From NCBI RefSeq assembly GCF_009469605.1, contig NZ_SSXU01000003.1:248001-312000 (forward strand): a DNA stretch of 64,000 nucleotides, read 5' to 3'. The DNA is from Zoogloea sp. 1C4. GTDB taxonomy: Bacteria; Pseudomonadota; Gammaproteobacteria; Burkholderiales; Rhodocyclaceae. Positions 28,775 through 36,514 of the stretch are shown here, in pieces. The notes under the pieces are model-generated. The model saw only the letters and a program-made list of their open reading frames with translations. It was not told the DNA's origin and searched no databases. The stretch's first letter is position 1. Every line of letters begins with the position of its first letter. A program made the translations under genes and the position numbers.

Positions 28775-30094
28775 ATGACACGGACGCCGGTAGACCTGCT
28801 CATCGAAGCCCGCTGGATCATTCCCGTGGAGCCGGACAACACCACCTTCGAGCACCACGCGATCGCGGTGCGCGATGGGCGCATCATCGCCGTCGTGCCG
28901 ATTGACGAGGCGCGAACCCGGTTTGCAGCCACCGAAACCGTCAGCCTGCCCGACCACATCGTCACCCCCGGCTTCGTCAATCTCCACTGCCATGCCGCCA
29001 TGACCCTCATGCGCGGCCTGGCCGACGACCTCCCGCTGATGCGCTGGCTGCAGGAGGCGATCTGGCCCGCCGAATCCCGCCACGCCTCCCACGCCTTCGT
29101 GCGGGATGGCAGCCTGCTCGCCGCCGCCGAGATGCTCCGGGGCGGCATCACCACCTGCAACGACATGTACTTCTTCCCGGAGGCCACCGCCGAAGCCTTC
29201 GCACGCCTCGGGCTACGCGGCGTGCTCGGGATCACCGTCATCGAATTCCCCTCCCAGTACGCCGCCGACGCCGACGACTACCTGCGCAAGGGCCTCGAAG
29301 CCCGCGACGCCTGGCGCGACAACCCGCTGATCCGCTTCGCCCTCGCACCCCACGCGCCCTACACCGTCTCCAACAAGAGCTTCGAACGCATCGGCGCCCT
29401 GGCCGGCGAACTCGAACTGCCCATCCATATACATATCCACGAAACCGCCGGTGAAGTCGCCGACAGCGTGCGCGAGTTCGGCCAGCGCCCCATCGCCCGG
29501 CTCGAATCCCTCGGACTGCTCGGCCCCAGCCTCATCGGCGTCCACGCTGTCCATCTCGACACCGAGGACATCGAACGACTGACGATCCACCAGTGCGCCA
29601 TCGCCCATTGCCCCACATCCAACATGAAGCTCGCCAGCGGCGCCGCGCCAGTCGCGTCCCTGCTTGATCGCCAGCTGGCGGTCGGGCTGGGCAGCGACGG
29701 CGCAGCGAGCAACAACCGCCTCGACCTGCTGCGCGAGATGCGCCAGGCGAGCCTCCTTGCAAAGCTCCAGACCAGCGACGCCGCCGCCCTGCCCGCCCAC
29801 CAGGCCCTGCGGATGGCCACCCTGGACGGCGCCCGCGCCCTCGGGCTCGACGCGGAGATCGGCTCGATCGAACCCGGCAAGGCCGCCGACATCGCCGCCC
29901 TCAGGATCGACGACCCGGATGAGCTACCCTGTTACCATCCGGCATCCCACCTCATCCACGTGCTGGACCGCCGCGCAGTGTCGGACGTGTGGGTCGGTGG
30001 ACAACGGCGAGTAAAGCATGGGAAACTGTTGCAAATAACCAACACGGAGCTATTGGGCATCGCCCGCCTATGGCAGAATAAGCTCCGCCAATGA
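28775..30094 (+). CDS. mtaD: TRZ/ATZ-family amidohydrolase, probable 5'-methylthioadenosine/S-adenosylhomocysteine deaminase
   Basis: This 439-residue metal-dependent hydrolase deaminates the adenine ring of MTA or SAH. It shows the amidohydrolase metal set: NLHCHAAMTL (two His, about 68-70), HIHIHE (about 211), VHAVH (about 250) and the catalytic Asp in LGSDGAASNN (about 305). The C-terminal small domain re-forms around residues 350-415. It is followed by the second OmpA-like gene and then ubiG, an AdoMet-dependent methyltransferase, so a role in recycling AdoMet by-products is plausible. Substrate choice is inferred from family. Confidence 0.85.
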   Translation: MTRTPVDLLIEARWIIPVEPDNTTFEHHAIAVRDGRIIAVVPIDEARTRFAATETVSLPDHIVTPGFVNLHCHAAMTLMRGLADDLPLMRWLQEAIWPAESRHASHAFVRDGSLLAAAEMLRGGITTCNDMYFFPEATAEAFARLGLRGVLGITVIEFPSQYAADADDYLRKGLEARDAWRDNPLIRFALAPHAPYTVSNKSFERIGALAGELELPIHIHIHETAGEVADSVREFGQRPIARLESLGLLGPSLIGVHAVHLDTEDIERLTIHQCAIAHCPTSNMKLASGAAPVASLLDRQLAVGLGSDGAASNNRLDLLREMRQASLLAKLQTSDAAALPAHQALRMATLDGARALGLDAEIGSIEPGKAADIAALRIDDPDELPCYHPASHLIHVLDRRAVSDVWVGGQRRVKHGKLLQITNTELLGIARLWQNKLRQ

Positions 30095-30183
30095 ATTGGA
30101 TATGCTGCCTGAGTTCGTAATGCGCTCAAGCGGCATGGATGAATTTTCCGGTTCTATCCCTTTGCCTTGCGACGAGGAAAACG

Positions 30184-30915
30184 ATGATCAAACAAGCCAA
30201 AAAACAACTGCTGATGGCCGCCGCACTTGCCGCTCTCGGCCTGTCCGCTTCCGCCAGCTTCGCCAAAGACGTCGTTGTCGATACGAAAGGCGAAGTGCCT
30301 TACGTGATCGATGGCCGCAATGTCGTTGCTCGCAGCGGTTTCGACCTCTGCTGGCGCACTGGCTACTGGACCCCGGCCGCCGCCACCAACACCCTGCAGG
30401 CTGACAACAACCTGCCGGTTGGCTGCGAATGCGACAAGGATGTCGTCCCGGCTGACAAGTGCGTTGTTGCTGCCGCTCCGGCTGCTGGCGCCAAGGCTGC
30501 TGCTCCGGCTGCTGTCGCTCCGGTTTCCGACAAGGTCAAGCTGGCTGCCGACGCCCTCTTTGAATTCGACAAGGCCGTCCTGCTGCCCGCCGGCAAGGCC
30601 AAGCTTGACGATCTGGCCGCCAAGGCCAAGACCGTGAAGCTGGAAGTGATCCTGGCCGTTGGCCACACCGACCGCATCGGTGGCGACGCCTACAACCAGA
30701 AGCTGTCCGAGAAGCGTGCTGCCGCCGTCAAGACCTACCTGGTCGGCAAGGGCGTTGAAGCCAACCGTGTTTACACTGAAGGCAAGGGCGAGAAGCAGCC
30801 CGTTACCGCCGGCAAGTGCAACAACCTCGGCAAGGAAAGCGGCAAGAACAAGAAGCTGGTTGATTGCCTGCAGCCGGATCGTCGCGTCGAAATCGAAGTC
30901 ATCGGCACCAAGTAA
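30184..30915 (+). CDS. OmpA-family outer-membrane/peptidoglycan-binding protein (paralogue 2)
   Basis: This 243-residue exported protein starts [27 protein letters not shown] with cleavage before KDVVVD. It has the same cysteine-bearing N-terminal module as the protein at 27983 ([26 protein letters not shown]), an Ala-rich linker and a C-terminal OmpA domain ([24 protein letters not shown]). The codon bias, towards GCT, GTT and AAG, differs from neighbours and suggests high expression. The ATG at 30184 is chosen for its GAGGAAAA site and complete signal peptide; an in-frame extension upstream has neither. Confidence 0.9.
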   Translation: MIKQAKKQLLMAAALAALGLSASASFAKDVVVDTKGEVPYVIDGRNVVARSGFDLCWRTGYWTPAAATNTLQADNNLPVGCECDKDVVPADKCVVAAAPAAGAKAAAPAAVAPVSDKVKLAADALFEFDKAVLLPAGKAKLDDLAAKAKTVKLEVILAVGHTDRIGGDAYNQKLSEKRAAAVKTYLVGKGVEANRVYTEGKGEKQPVTAGKCNNLGKESGKNKKLVDCLQPDRRVEIEVIGTK

Positions 30916-30945
30916 TCCGTCGATCTTCAGACTTCACGTCGTACT

Positions 30946-30975
30946 CAAAAAGCCCTGCCCTGCAGGGCTTTTTGT
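30946..30975 (+). terminator. Intrinsic terminator of the second ompA-like gene
   Basis: A stem AAAAAGCCCTGC/GCAGGGCTTTTT with a 3-base loop is followed by a T-rich tract, about 30 bases after the stop. The flanking A/T arms make it bidirectional. Confidence 0.88.
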
Positions 30976-31033
30976 TTTTCAGCCGGGCGCAATACAATCG
31001 CACCCTGTCATTTCGATTCAAAGCCAACTCACG

Positions 31034-31729
31034 ATGAACGCCGATCCCGCCGAACTGCAGAAATTCAGTGACCTCGCCCACCGCTGGTGGGATCCCGAAT
31101 CCGAATTCAAACCGCTTCACCAGATCAACCCCTTGCGGCTCGACTGGATCGACGGCGCCGCCCAGATCGCCGGCAAGAAAGTCGTCGATATCGGCTGTGG
31201 CGGCGGCATCCTCGCCGAGTCCATGGCTGCCCGAGGGGCACAGGTCACCGGGGTCGACCTTTCGGAGAAAGCCCTCGGCGTGGCCCGACTGCATCTCTAC
31301 GAAAGCGGCCAGACCGTCGATTACCGGCACATCTCAGCCGAAGACATCGCCCGGGAATGCCCCGGCAGCTTTGACGTCGTCACCTGCATGGAAATGCTCG
31401 AGCACGTCCCGGACCCGGCCAGCACCATCAGGGCCTGCGCCGCGCTCGTGAAACCCGGTGGGCACGTCTTCTTCTCCACGCTCAACCGGAACCTCAAGTC
31501 TTACCTGATGGCGGTGGTCGGCGCCGAATACGTGCTCAAGATGCTGCCGATGGGCACCCACGAGTACGCCAAGTTCATCAAGCCCTCCGAGCTGGCCCGC
31601 TACGTGCGTGAGGCGGGCCTGGATGTCGAGGAGCTCATCGGCATGTCCTACAACCCGATCAGCAAGGTCTATTCGCTCGGGCGCGACACCGACGTCAATT
31701 ACCTGATGCGCACCACCCGGCATGACTGA
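31034..31729 (+). CDS. ubiG: Ubiquinone biosynthesis O-methyltransferase UbiG
   Basis: This 231-residue class I AdoMet methyltransferase performs both O-methylations of ubiquinone synthesis. It contains the UbiG start [35 protein letters not shown]. Motif I is [16 protein letters not shown] (about 49), motif post-I is [11 protein letters not shown], and the C-terminal segment is [16 protein letters not shown]. The ATG at 31034 gives the family length. It overlaps gph by 8 bases. Confidence 0.96.
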   Translation: MNADPAELQKFSDLAHRWWDPESEFKPLHQINPLRLDWIDGAAQIAGKKVVDIGCGGGILAESMAARGAQVTGVDLSEKALGVARLHLYESGQTVDYRHISAEDIARECPGSFDVVTCMEMLEHVPDPASTIRACAALVKPGGHVFFSTLNRNLKSYLMAVVGAEYVLKMLPMGTHEYAKFIKPSELARYVREAGLDVEELIGMSYNPISKVYSLGRDTDVNYLMRTTRHD

Positions 31730-32372
31730 CGCCGTCTTCTTCGATCTCGATGGAACCCTGGCGGACACCGCGCCCGATTTCGCGCGGATCCTTCACCGCA
31801 TGCAGATCGAACACGGACTTGCCCCCACCCCGTTTGAAGCCGTGCGCGCCCAGGTCTCCCACGGGGTGCGCGGCATGCTCGGCGTCGGCTTCGGCATCTT
31901 GCCGGATGCCGACACCTACCCCGGGCTGGCGGCGCGCTTTCTCGAGCTTTACGCTGAGGGGCTATGTATCAGGACCTGCCTGTTCCCGGGCATGGCCGAA
32001 CTGCTTGCTCACCTTGAAAGCCACGGCGTGCCCTGGGGTATCGTCACCAACAAGCCCGAGCGTTACACCCACCCGCTGATCGCCGCGCTCGGTCTCACGG
32101 CGCGAAGCGCGTGCATCGTGGGTGGCGATACCGCCGCCCGCGCCAAACCCCATCCCGATCCGCTCCTGCACGCCTGCGCCGCGATAGACGTCGAGCCGAC
32201 CCGCTGCCTGTATGTCGGCGACGACATCCGTGACATCACAGCCGGCAAGGCGGCCGGAATGAAAACCCTGGCCGCCGCATACGGCTACCTCGGCACGGAC
32301 GATCCAATCCACACCTGGGGCGCCCATTCGATCATCGCCCACCCCATGGATGTCCTGCCCCATCTCGCCTGA
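31722..32372 (+). CDS. gph: Phosphoglycolate phosphatase (HAD family)
   Basis: This 216-residue HAD hydrolase has motif [16 protein letters not shown] (Asp nucleophile at about 8), motif II in [10 protein letters not shown], a lysine in RAKPHPDP and motif [11 protein letters not shown]. Its alpha-helical cap lies between motifs I and II. The pairing with ubiG is conserved in proteobacteria, although the phosphatase may act on other phosphate esters such as the N-acetylmuramate 6-phosphate handled by the MupP relatives. Confidence 0.9.
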   Translation: MTDAVFFDLDGTLADTAPDFARILHRMQIEHGLAPTPFEAVRAQVSHGVRGMLGVGFGILPDADTYPGLAARFLELYAEGLCIRTCLFPGMAELLAHLESHGVPWGIVTNKPERYTHPLIAALGLTARSACIVGGDTAARAKPHPDPLLHACAAIDVEPTRCLYVGDDIRDITAGKAAGMKTLAAAYGYLGTDDPIHTWGAHSIIAHPMDVLPHLA

Positions 32373-32382
32373 GCGAAAGACA

Positions 32383-32391
32383 TGTTATGAT
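32383..32391 (+). promoter_or_regulatory. Extended -10 promoter of ssrA
   Basis: TGTTATGAT is a TGn-extended -10 element with TATGAT at 32386-32391. It lies about 45 bases before the mature 5' end of tmRNA, and no good -35 is visible. The initial transcript would carry a 5' leader removed by RNase P. Confidence 0.5.
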
Positions 32392-32436
32392 CGGGAACTT
32401 TCCAGCTACCGCTGGAGACTAAACATTGCATCACAA

Positions 32437-32812
32437 GGGGCTGACCTGGCTTCGACGTGGGTGCGGAGTTAATGTAGGGCATGCCGAGCACTCCAGTTCG
32501 CTCGTAAATCTGTCTGGAAATCAATTAAACGCCAACGACGAAAAGTTCGCGCTCGCCGCTTAAACCCGGCGAACCGCTCACCGGATGGCCGATGGTCCGG
32601 GTTGAGGGTCGCAAGATCTAAGACAGAGCGGTCATTTACATTGGCTGGTTCGATATAGGGTCACTATGTATCGAATAAGACTAAGTGACTGGCGGCCTGC
32701 GTAGCGTGCTCCTGCGCGACGAAGGCAGCGAGATTCAAATCAGGCGGCTACGCATGTAGAACTACTTAATGAAGGCTTGCGGACGGGGGTTCGATTCCCC
32801 CCAGCTCCACCA
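32437..32812 (+). ncRNA. ssrA: Transfer-messenger RNA (tmRNA)
   Basis: This 376-nt one-piece tmRNA has the 5' end GGGGCTGACCTGGCTTCGAC, which pairs with the 3' end CAGCTCC-ACCA. The T-arm is GGGGGTTCGATTCCCCC. The resume codon GCC at 32531 opens the tag frame ANDEKFALAA ending TAA at 32561-32563. It rescues ribosomes stalled on broken messages and tags the product for proteolysis. An integrase fragment follows it. Confidence 0.97.
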
Positions 32813-32837
32813 GAATCGAGTCCGGGATGTTCCGGAG

Positions 32838-32880
32838 AAGGCCGAGAAACCTGGCAAGATCAGGGTTCTCGGCCTTTTTT
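32838..32880 (+). terminator. Intrinsic terminator of ssrA
   Basis: The stem AAGGCCGAGAA/TTCTCGGCCTT closes a 17-base loop and is followed by T4, 25 bases beyond the tmRNA 3' end. Confidence 0.88.
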
Positions 32881-33118
32881 ACGTCCAAGGCAGTCCGAGC
32901 AGGGTTATTGCATTCCGGGAGCAAGCTGGGGCAACAACTACCCTGCCCGCCGGCGCTGCCCCCCCCAAAGGCTCCTCGCCCAAGCCTCCGTCCTGCCCAC
33001 GGACGGGTGGAAACGGCCCGCCGCGCCGTTCAGAGGGGAAGAAAGGTTTTTGCGCCACCTCGTAGCGATCGGACACACAGAACGCGCTCCGGCGGGAGAT
33101 TGCACGGCGCCCCCCCCC

Positions 33119-33261
33119 AAGCCACTGAAAAGCACATCGCCGCCTTGGCCAATCCGACCGAGGTCGGCACCCTGCTCCACGCCGTCGATGTCTTCCGGGG
33201 TACGCTGATGCTGCAATCAACCTTGAAGCCGTCCGCTGGAGTTCGTCCGGCCCGGCGATAG
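33119..33261 (+). pseudogene. Remnant of a P4-type tyrosine integrase next to ssrA
   Basis: A short frame (ATEKHIAALANPTEVGTLLHAVDVFRGTLMLQ, then APxVRPxR-like residues) resembles the start of the catalytic region of P4/CP4-type phage integrases, which read roughly KHFAAITDPKAIGALLRAIDGYxG and VRPGELR. It stops at 33259-33261, before any catalytic Arg-His-Tyr residues. About 240 bases between the ssrA terminator and this fragment (32881-33118) hold no other recognisable gene. ssrA is a frequent integration site for such elements. Assignment rests on motif memory, not a search. Confidence 0.5.
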
Positions 33262-33281
33262 TGACGCCCTGGGCTGACTAT

Positions 33282-33885
33282 CTAAACCACCAGCGCCGCC
33301 GCCCGCTCCCGGCCGGCGTCGAAGGCGCGCAGATTCACGTCGCGCTTCCCGGGCTTGCGCTGGGCGAAGCGGGCCTCGACCGCATCCCGCAGCACCTCGG
33401 CGGGAAACGGCAGGTGATCCGACATGGCGCCCAGCATCACCGTGTTGCCCAGGCGGATGTCGCCGAACTCCAGCGCGATCTCGGCCGCATCGAAGGCCTG
33501 CAGCGGCACACCCAGGGCGCGCAGCTGGCCGACCGGATCATCCGGGTAATTCGAACACGCCGCACTCCACCACCGGCGGCGACAGGCGCGAGGTGTTGGT
33601 GAGCACCGGCGCACCCGGGCGCAGCATGTGGGCCCAGCGCAGCGTCTCGGCAGCCTCGAAGCCCACCAGCAGGTCGGCCTCGCCCTGGGCGATCTGGGGC
33701 GACAGCACCCGCTTGCCAAAGCGCAGGTGCGACACCACCACCCCGCCCCGCTGGCTCATGCCGGCCACTTCGGTTTTCTTGGCGTCGAAGCCGAGGGCCA
33801 GCGCCGCTTCGGCGAGGATCTCGGTGGCGGTCATCACGCCCTGGCCGCCAATGCCGCACACAAGGATGTTGGTGTTCTTCTGCAT
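33282..33885 (-). pseudogene. iorB: Indolepyruvate:ferredoxin oxidoreductase beta subunit, frameshifted
   Basis: The N-terminal part starts at the ATG at 33885 (MQKNTNILVCGIGGQGVMTATEILAEA, with the GxGGQG motif and TEVAGMSQRGG). It reads to VECGVFELPG and a stop at 33538. The rest of the protein continues in the next frame from NYPDDPVGQLRALGVPLQAFDA to AAALVV at 33282. Removing one A (forward strand) near 33548-33549 restores VFEYPDDPVGQ and a 200-residue protein, the expected IorB length. So either the gene is inactivated or the base is a sequence error. It lies 11 bases downstream of iorA. Confidence 0.85.
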
Positions 33886-33896
33886 TGCCCTACTCC

Positions 33897-35762
33897 TCAG
33901 CCACGGCTCATGAAGCGCACCGGCACCACCGGCGCGGCGTGAACAATCGCCTTTGGCGCGCACGGCTGGACGCACAGCCCACAACCCGTGCAGGCGCTGG
34001 TCTCGATGCGCACGAAGGCGAGGTCGACCTCCTTGCCCGACGGCTTGATGGCCTTGTCGCGGCGCGTCACGTGGATCGCCGGGCAGCCCACCTCAAGGCA
34101 GTTGCCGCAGCCGGTGCAGGTGTCGTCGATCACCGCGTAGGGCGGCGTCTTCTTGTAGTCGTCGATGAGCACGCAGGGCCGGTCAGTGATGATCACCGAG
34201 GGCTCGTCGATCTTGGTCTCCTCCCGCAGCGTCTTGAAGAGCACCGGCAGCTGGTAGGGATCGACCACCCGGATGCGCTCCTTCTTCACCCCGAGCGCCT
34301 CGCACATGCGCGGAAAATCCACCCGCGGCGCTTCGGCGCCATGGATGTCGCGGCCGGTGGCCGGGTTGTCCTGGCCGCCGGTCATGCCCACGGCGCGGTT
34401 GTCGAGCAGCAGCACCGTCACGTTGCCGCCGTTGTAGGTGATGTCGAGCAGGCCCTGCATGCCCATGTGCATGAAGGTCGAGTCGCCGATCACCGCGACG
34501 ATCTTCTTGTTGCGGTCGGAGTCGCCACGCCCCTTGTCCATGCCCAGCGCCATGCCCATCGAGGCGCCCATCGAGATGCAGGTATCCAGCGCGTTCCACG
34601 GGTGGCCGGCGCCCAGGGTGTAGCAGCCGATGTCACCGGAGATGATGATGTTCTTGAGCTGGGACAGCGTGTAGTAGATGCCCAGATGCGGACAGGCCAC
34701 ACACATGGTGGGCTGCCGCGGGAAGACCTGCTGGGCCGGCAGCGCGTCGACTTCGGGCGGGGCCTCGCCGCGCAGGCGGGCCACGCCTCGGCGCAGCACC
34801 TCGGGCGACAGCTCGCCCAGGCGCGGCAGCACGTCCTTGCCCACGCAGGCGATGCCGGCGGCCTTGATCTCCGCTTCGACGAGCGGTTCGGTCTCCTCCA
34901 CCACCAGCAAGGTTTCAACCCCGGCAGCCAGTTCGCGCACCAGATCGAGGGGCAGCGGGTAGCTCATCCCGAGCTTGAGCACCGGCGCATCGGGGAAGGC
35001 CTCGCGCACATGCATGTAGGCCGGACCGAAGGTGACGAAGCCGATCCGCCGGTCGGGGCCGGATTCGATGCGATTGAGCGGCGACGCCGACGCCTCGGCG
35101 CGCAGGGCCGCCTCGCGCTCGAACATCAGCGGCAGGCGCGGCTTGGCATTGCCCGGCACCATCACCCAGCGTCGCGGGTCCTTCACGAATCCTGTCGGCT
35201 CGTGGGTTTCGGCCGGCGACAGCTCGACGCGGCCCTTCACGTGGCAGATGCGGGTGGTGAGGCGCAGGATCACCGGCACGCAGAACTGCTCGGACAGCCG
35301 GAAGGCCGCCCGGGTCATGTCGTAGGCCTCTTGTGAATCGGCCGGTTCCAGCACCGGCACGTGGGCAAAGCGGCCCCAGAAGCGCGAATCCTGCTCGTTC
35401 TGCGACGAGGACATGCCCACGTCGTCGGCCACGGCGATCACCAGACCACCCTCGACGCCGGTGACGGTCATGGTCATCAGTGCGTCGGAGGCCACGTTGA
35501 GGCCCACGTGCTTCATCGCCGAGAACGCCCGCGCGCCCATCATCGAGGCGCCGAGCGCCACTTCGAGGGCGACCTTCTCGTTGGGCGACCACTCAGCGTA
35601 AAGGCCGGGAAAACGCGCCAGCACTTCGAGGATCTCGGTGCTCGGCGTGCCCGGATAGGCGGCCGCGACACGCACGCCCGCATCCCGCGCGGCATGGGCG
35701 ACGGCGTCGTTACCGGACAGGAACAGGCGGTTTGCCGCAGTGGCGGCCAGGGCGTTTCCCAT
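33897..35762 (-). CDS. iorA: Indolepyruvate:ferredoxin oxidoreductase alpha subunit
   Basis: This 621-residue TPP enzyme oxidatively decarboxylates aryl pyruvates (indolepyruvate, phenylpyruvate) to aryl-acetyl-CoA and passes electrons to ferredoxin. It contains the N-terminal pyrimidine-binding domain (AAYPGTPSTEILE) and a TPP-binding domain with GDSTFMHMGMQGLLDITYNGGN (about 430). Two C-terminal 4Fe-4S motifs follow, CTGCGNCLEVGCP and CTGCGLCVQPCAPKA. Such enzymes take part in anaerobic phenylalanine degradation in denitrifying Rhodocyclales. Its partner iorB is frameshifted here. Confidence 0.93.
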   Translation of the reverse strand: MGNALAATAANRLFLSGNDAVAHAARDAGVRVAAAYPGTPSTEILEVLARFPGLYAEWSPNEKVALEVALGASMMGARAFSAMKHVGLNVASDALMTMTVTGVEGGLVIAVADDVGMSSSQNEQDSRFWGRFAHVPVLEPADSQEAYDMTRAAFRLSEQFCVPVILRLTTRICHVKGRVELSPAETHEPTGFVKDPRRWVMVPGNAKPRLPLMFEREAALRAEASASPLNRIESGPDRRIGFVTFGPAYMHVREAFPDAPVLKLGMSYPLPLDLVRELAAGVETLLVVEETEPLVEAEIKAAGIACVGKDVLPRLGELSPEVLRRGVARLRGEAPPEVDALPAQQVFPRQPTMCVACPHLGIYYTLSQLKNIIISGDIGCYTLGAGHPWNALDTCISMGASMGMALGMDKGRGDSDRNKKIVAVIGDSTFMHMGMQGLLDITYNGGNVTVLLLDNRAVGMTGGQDNPATGRDIHGAEAPRVDFPRMCEALGVKKERIRVVDPYQLPVLFKTLREETKIDEPSVIITDRPCVLIDDYKKTPPYAVIDDTCTGCGNCLEVGCPAIHVTRRDKAIKPSGKEVDLAFVRIETSACTGCGLCVQPCAPKAIVHAAPVVPVRFMSRG

Positions 35763-35840
35763 GAAGCGACTCTCCGACAGGATGAAGCCGGAGAGTGTAG
35801 GAAGCGCCGCCGCGGACGAGCTTGAGACAGGTCAACTAAA

Positions 35841-35877
35841 GATACATTTTTCCTACAACTGACTTGAAATATGTATC
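35841..35877. promoter_or_regulatory. AT-rich inverted repeat upstream of iorA
   Basis: GATACAT at 35841-35847 and ATGTATC at 35871-35877 form 7-bp arms 23 bases apart in an AT-rich patch that contrasts with the surrounding GC-rich DNA. It lies between the 5' end of iorA and the stop codon of the FixJ-like gene. It is a candidate operator/promoter for iorAB; the regulator is unknown. Confidence 0.3.
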
Positions 35878-36514
35878 ACGATCGACCTGCAACCCCTTCG
35901 ATCGCCATGACGTTCTGAACGAGCTCGGCCAGGGATTGCGCGCCCATTTTCTCCATCACGCGGGCGCGATGGACTTCCACCGTCTTGATACTGATTCCGA
36001 GCACATCGGCGATCTGTTTGTTCAGCTTTCCGAGGATGATGAGGTCCAGCACCTCACGCTCGCGCTGGGTGAGCTGGTCGAGCCGGCGGGAGACTTCGGC
36101 GTCCTGGCGGCGGCGGTCGCGGCTCTCGCGCTCCTTGGCCAAGCACTGGCTCACCAGGTGCAGCAGGTCGTTATCGTTGAAGGGCTTCTCGATGAAATCC
36201 ACCGCGCCCTTCTTGAGCGCCGCCACCGCCATCGGCACGTCACCGTGGCCGGTGATGAAGATGACCGGCAGGGTGCAGTACTGGGCACGCAGGCGCTCGT
36301 GGAGCTCCAGCCCGCTCATGCCGGGCATGCGCACGTCCAGCAACAGGCAGCCGTTGAACTCCGGTCGCCAGCGGCGCAGGAAATCCTCGGCCGAGGCAAA
36401 CGCGGCCACCTTGAAACCCTGGGATTCGAGCAGCCAGACGAGGGAATCCCGCAGGGCTTCATCGTCATCCACCAGGTAGATGATTTGTTCAGGCGTCGAT
36501 TCGGGCGCTTTCAA
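35876..36514 (-). CDS. FixJ-family response regulator (REC-LuxR HTH)
   Basis: This 212-residue protein has a receiver domain (about 10-125) with the acidic pair in YLVDDDEALR and the phospho-acceptor Asp in LLLDVRMPGMSG (about 60). Thr/Ser and Lys follow in ITGHGD and EKPF. A LuxR-type HTH comes next (about 148-205, LTQREREVLDLIILGKLNKQIADVLGISIKTVEVHRARVMEKM). This is the FixJ/TodT class of transcriptional activators. It overlaps the kinase gene by 26 bases, so they form one two-component system. Confidence 0.93.
   Translation of the reverse strand: MKAPESTPEQIIYLVDDDEALRDSLVWLLESQGFKVAAFASAEDFLRRWRPEFNGCLLLDVRMPGMSGLELHERLRAQYCTLPVIFITGHGDVPMAVAALKKGAVDFIEKPFNDNDLLHLVSQCLAKERESRDRRRQDAEVSRRLDQLTQREREVLDLIILGKLNKQIADVLGISIKTVEVHRARVMEKMGAQSLAELVQNVMAIEGVAGRS

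Noticed and set aside
32769-33208. Overlapping rightward frames across the ssrA 3' end as protein genes
   Set aside because: They run through the tmRNA acceptor stem and terminator, and the translations are low-complexity. Only the last part resembles a real protein family.
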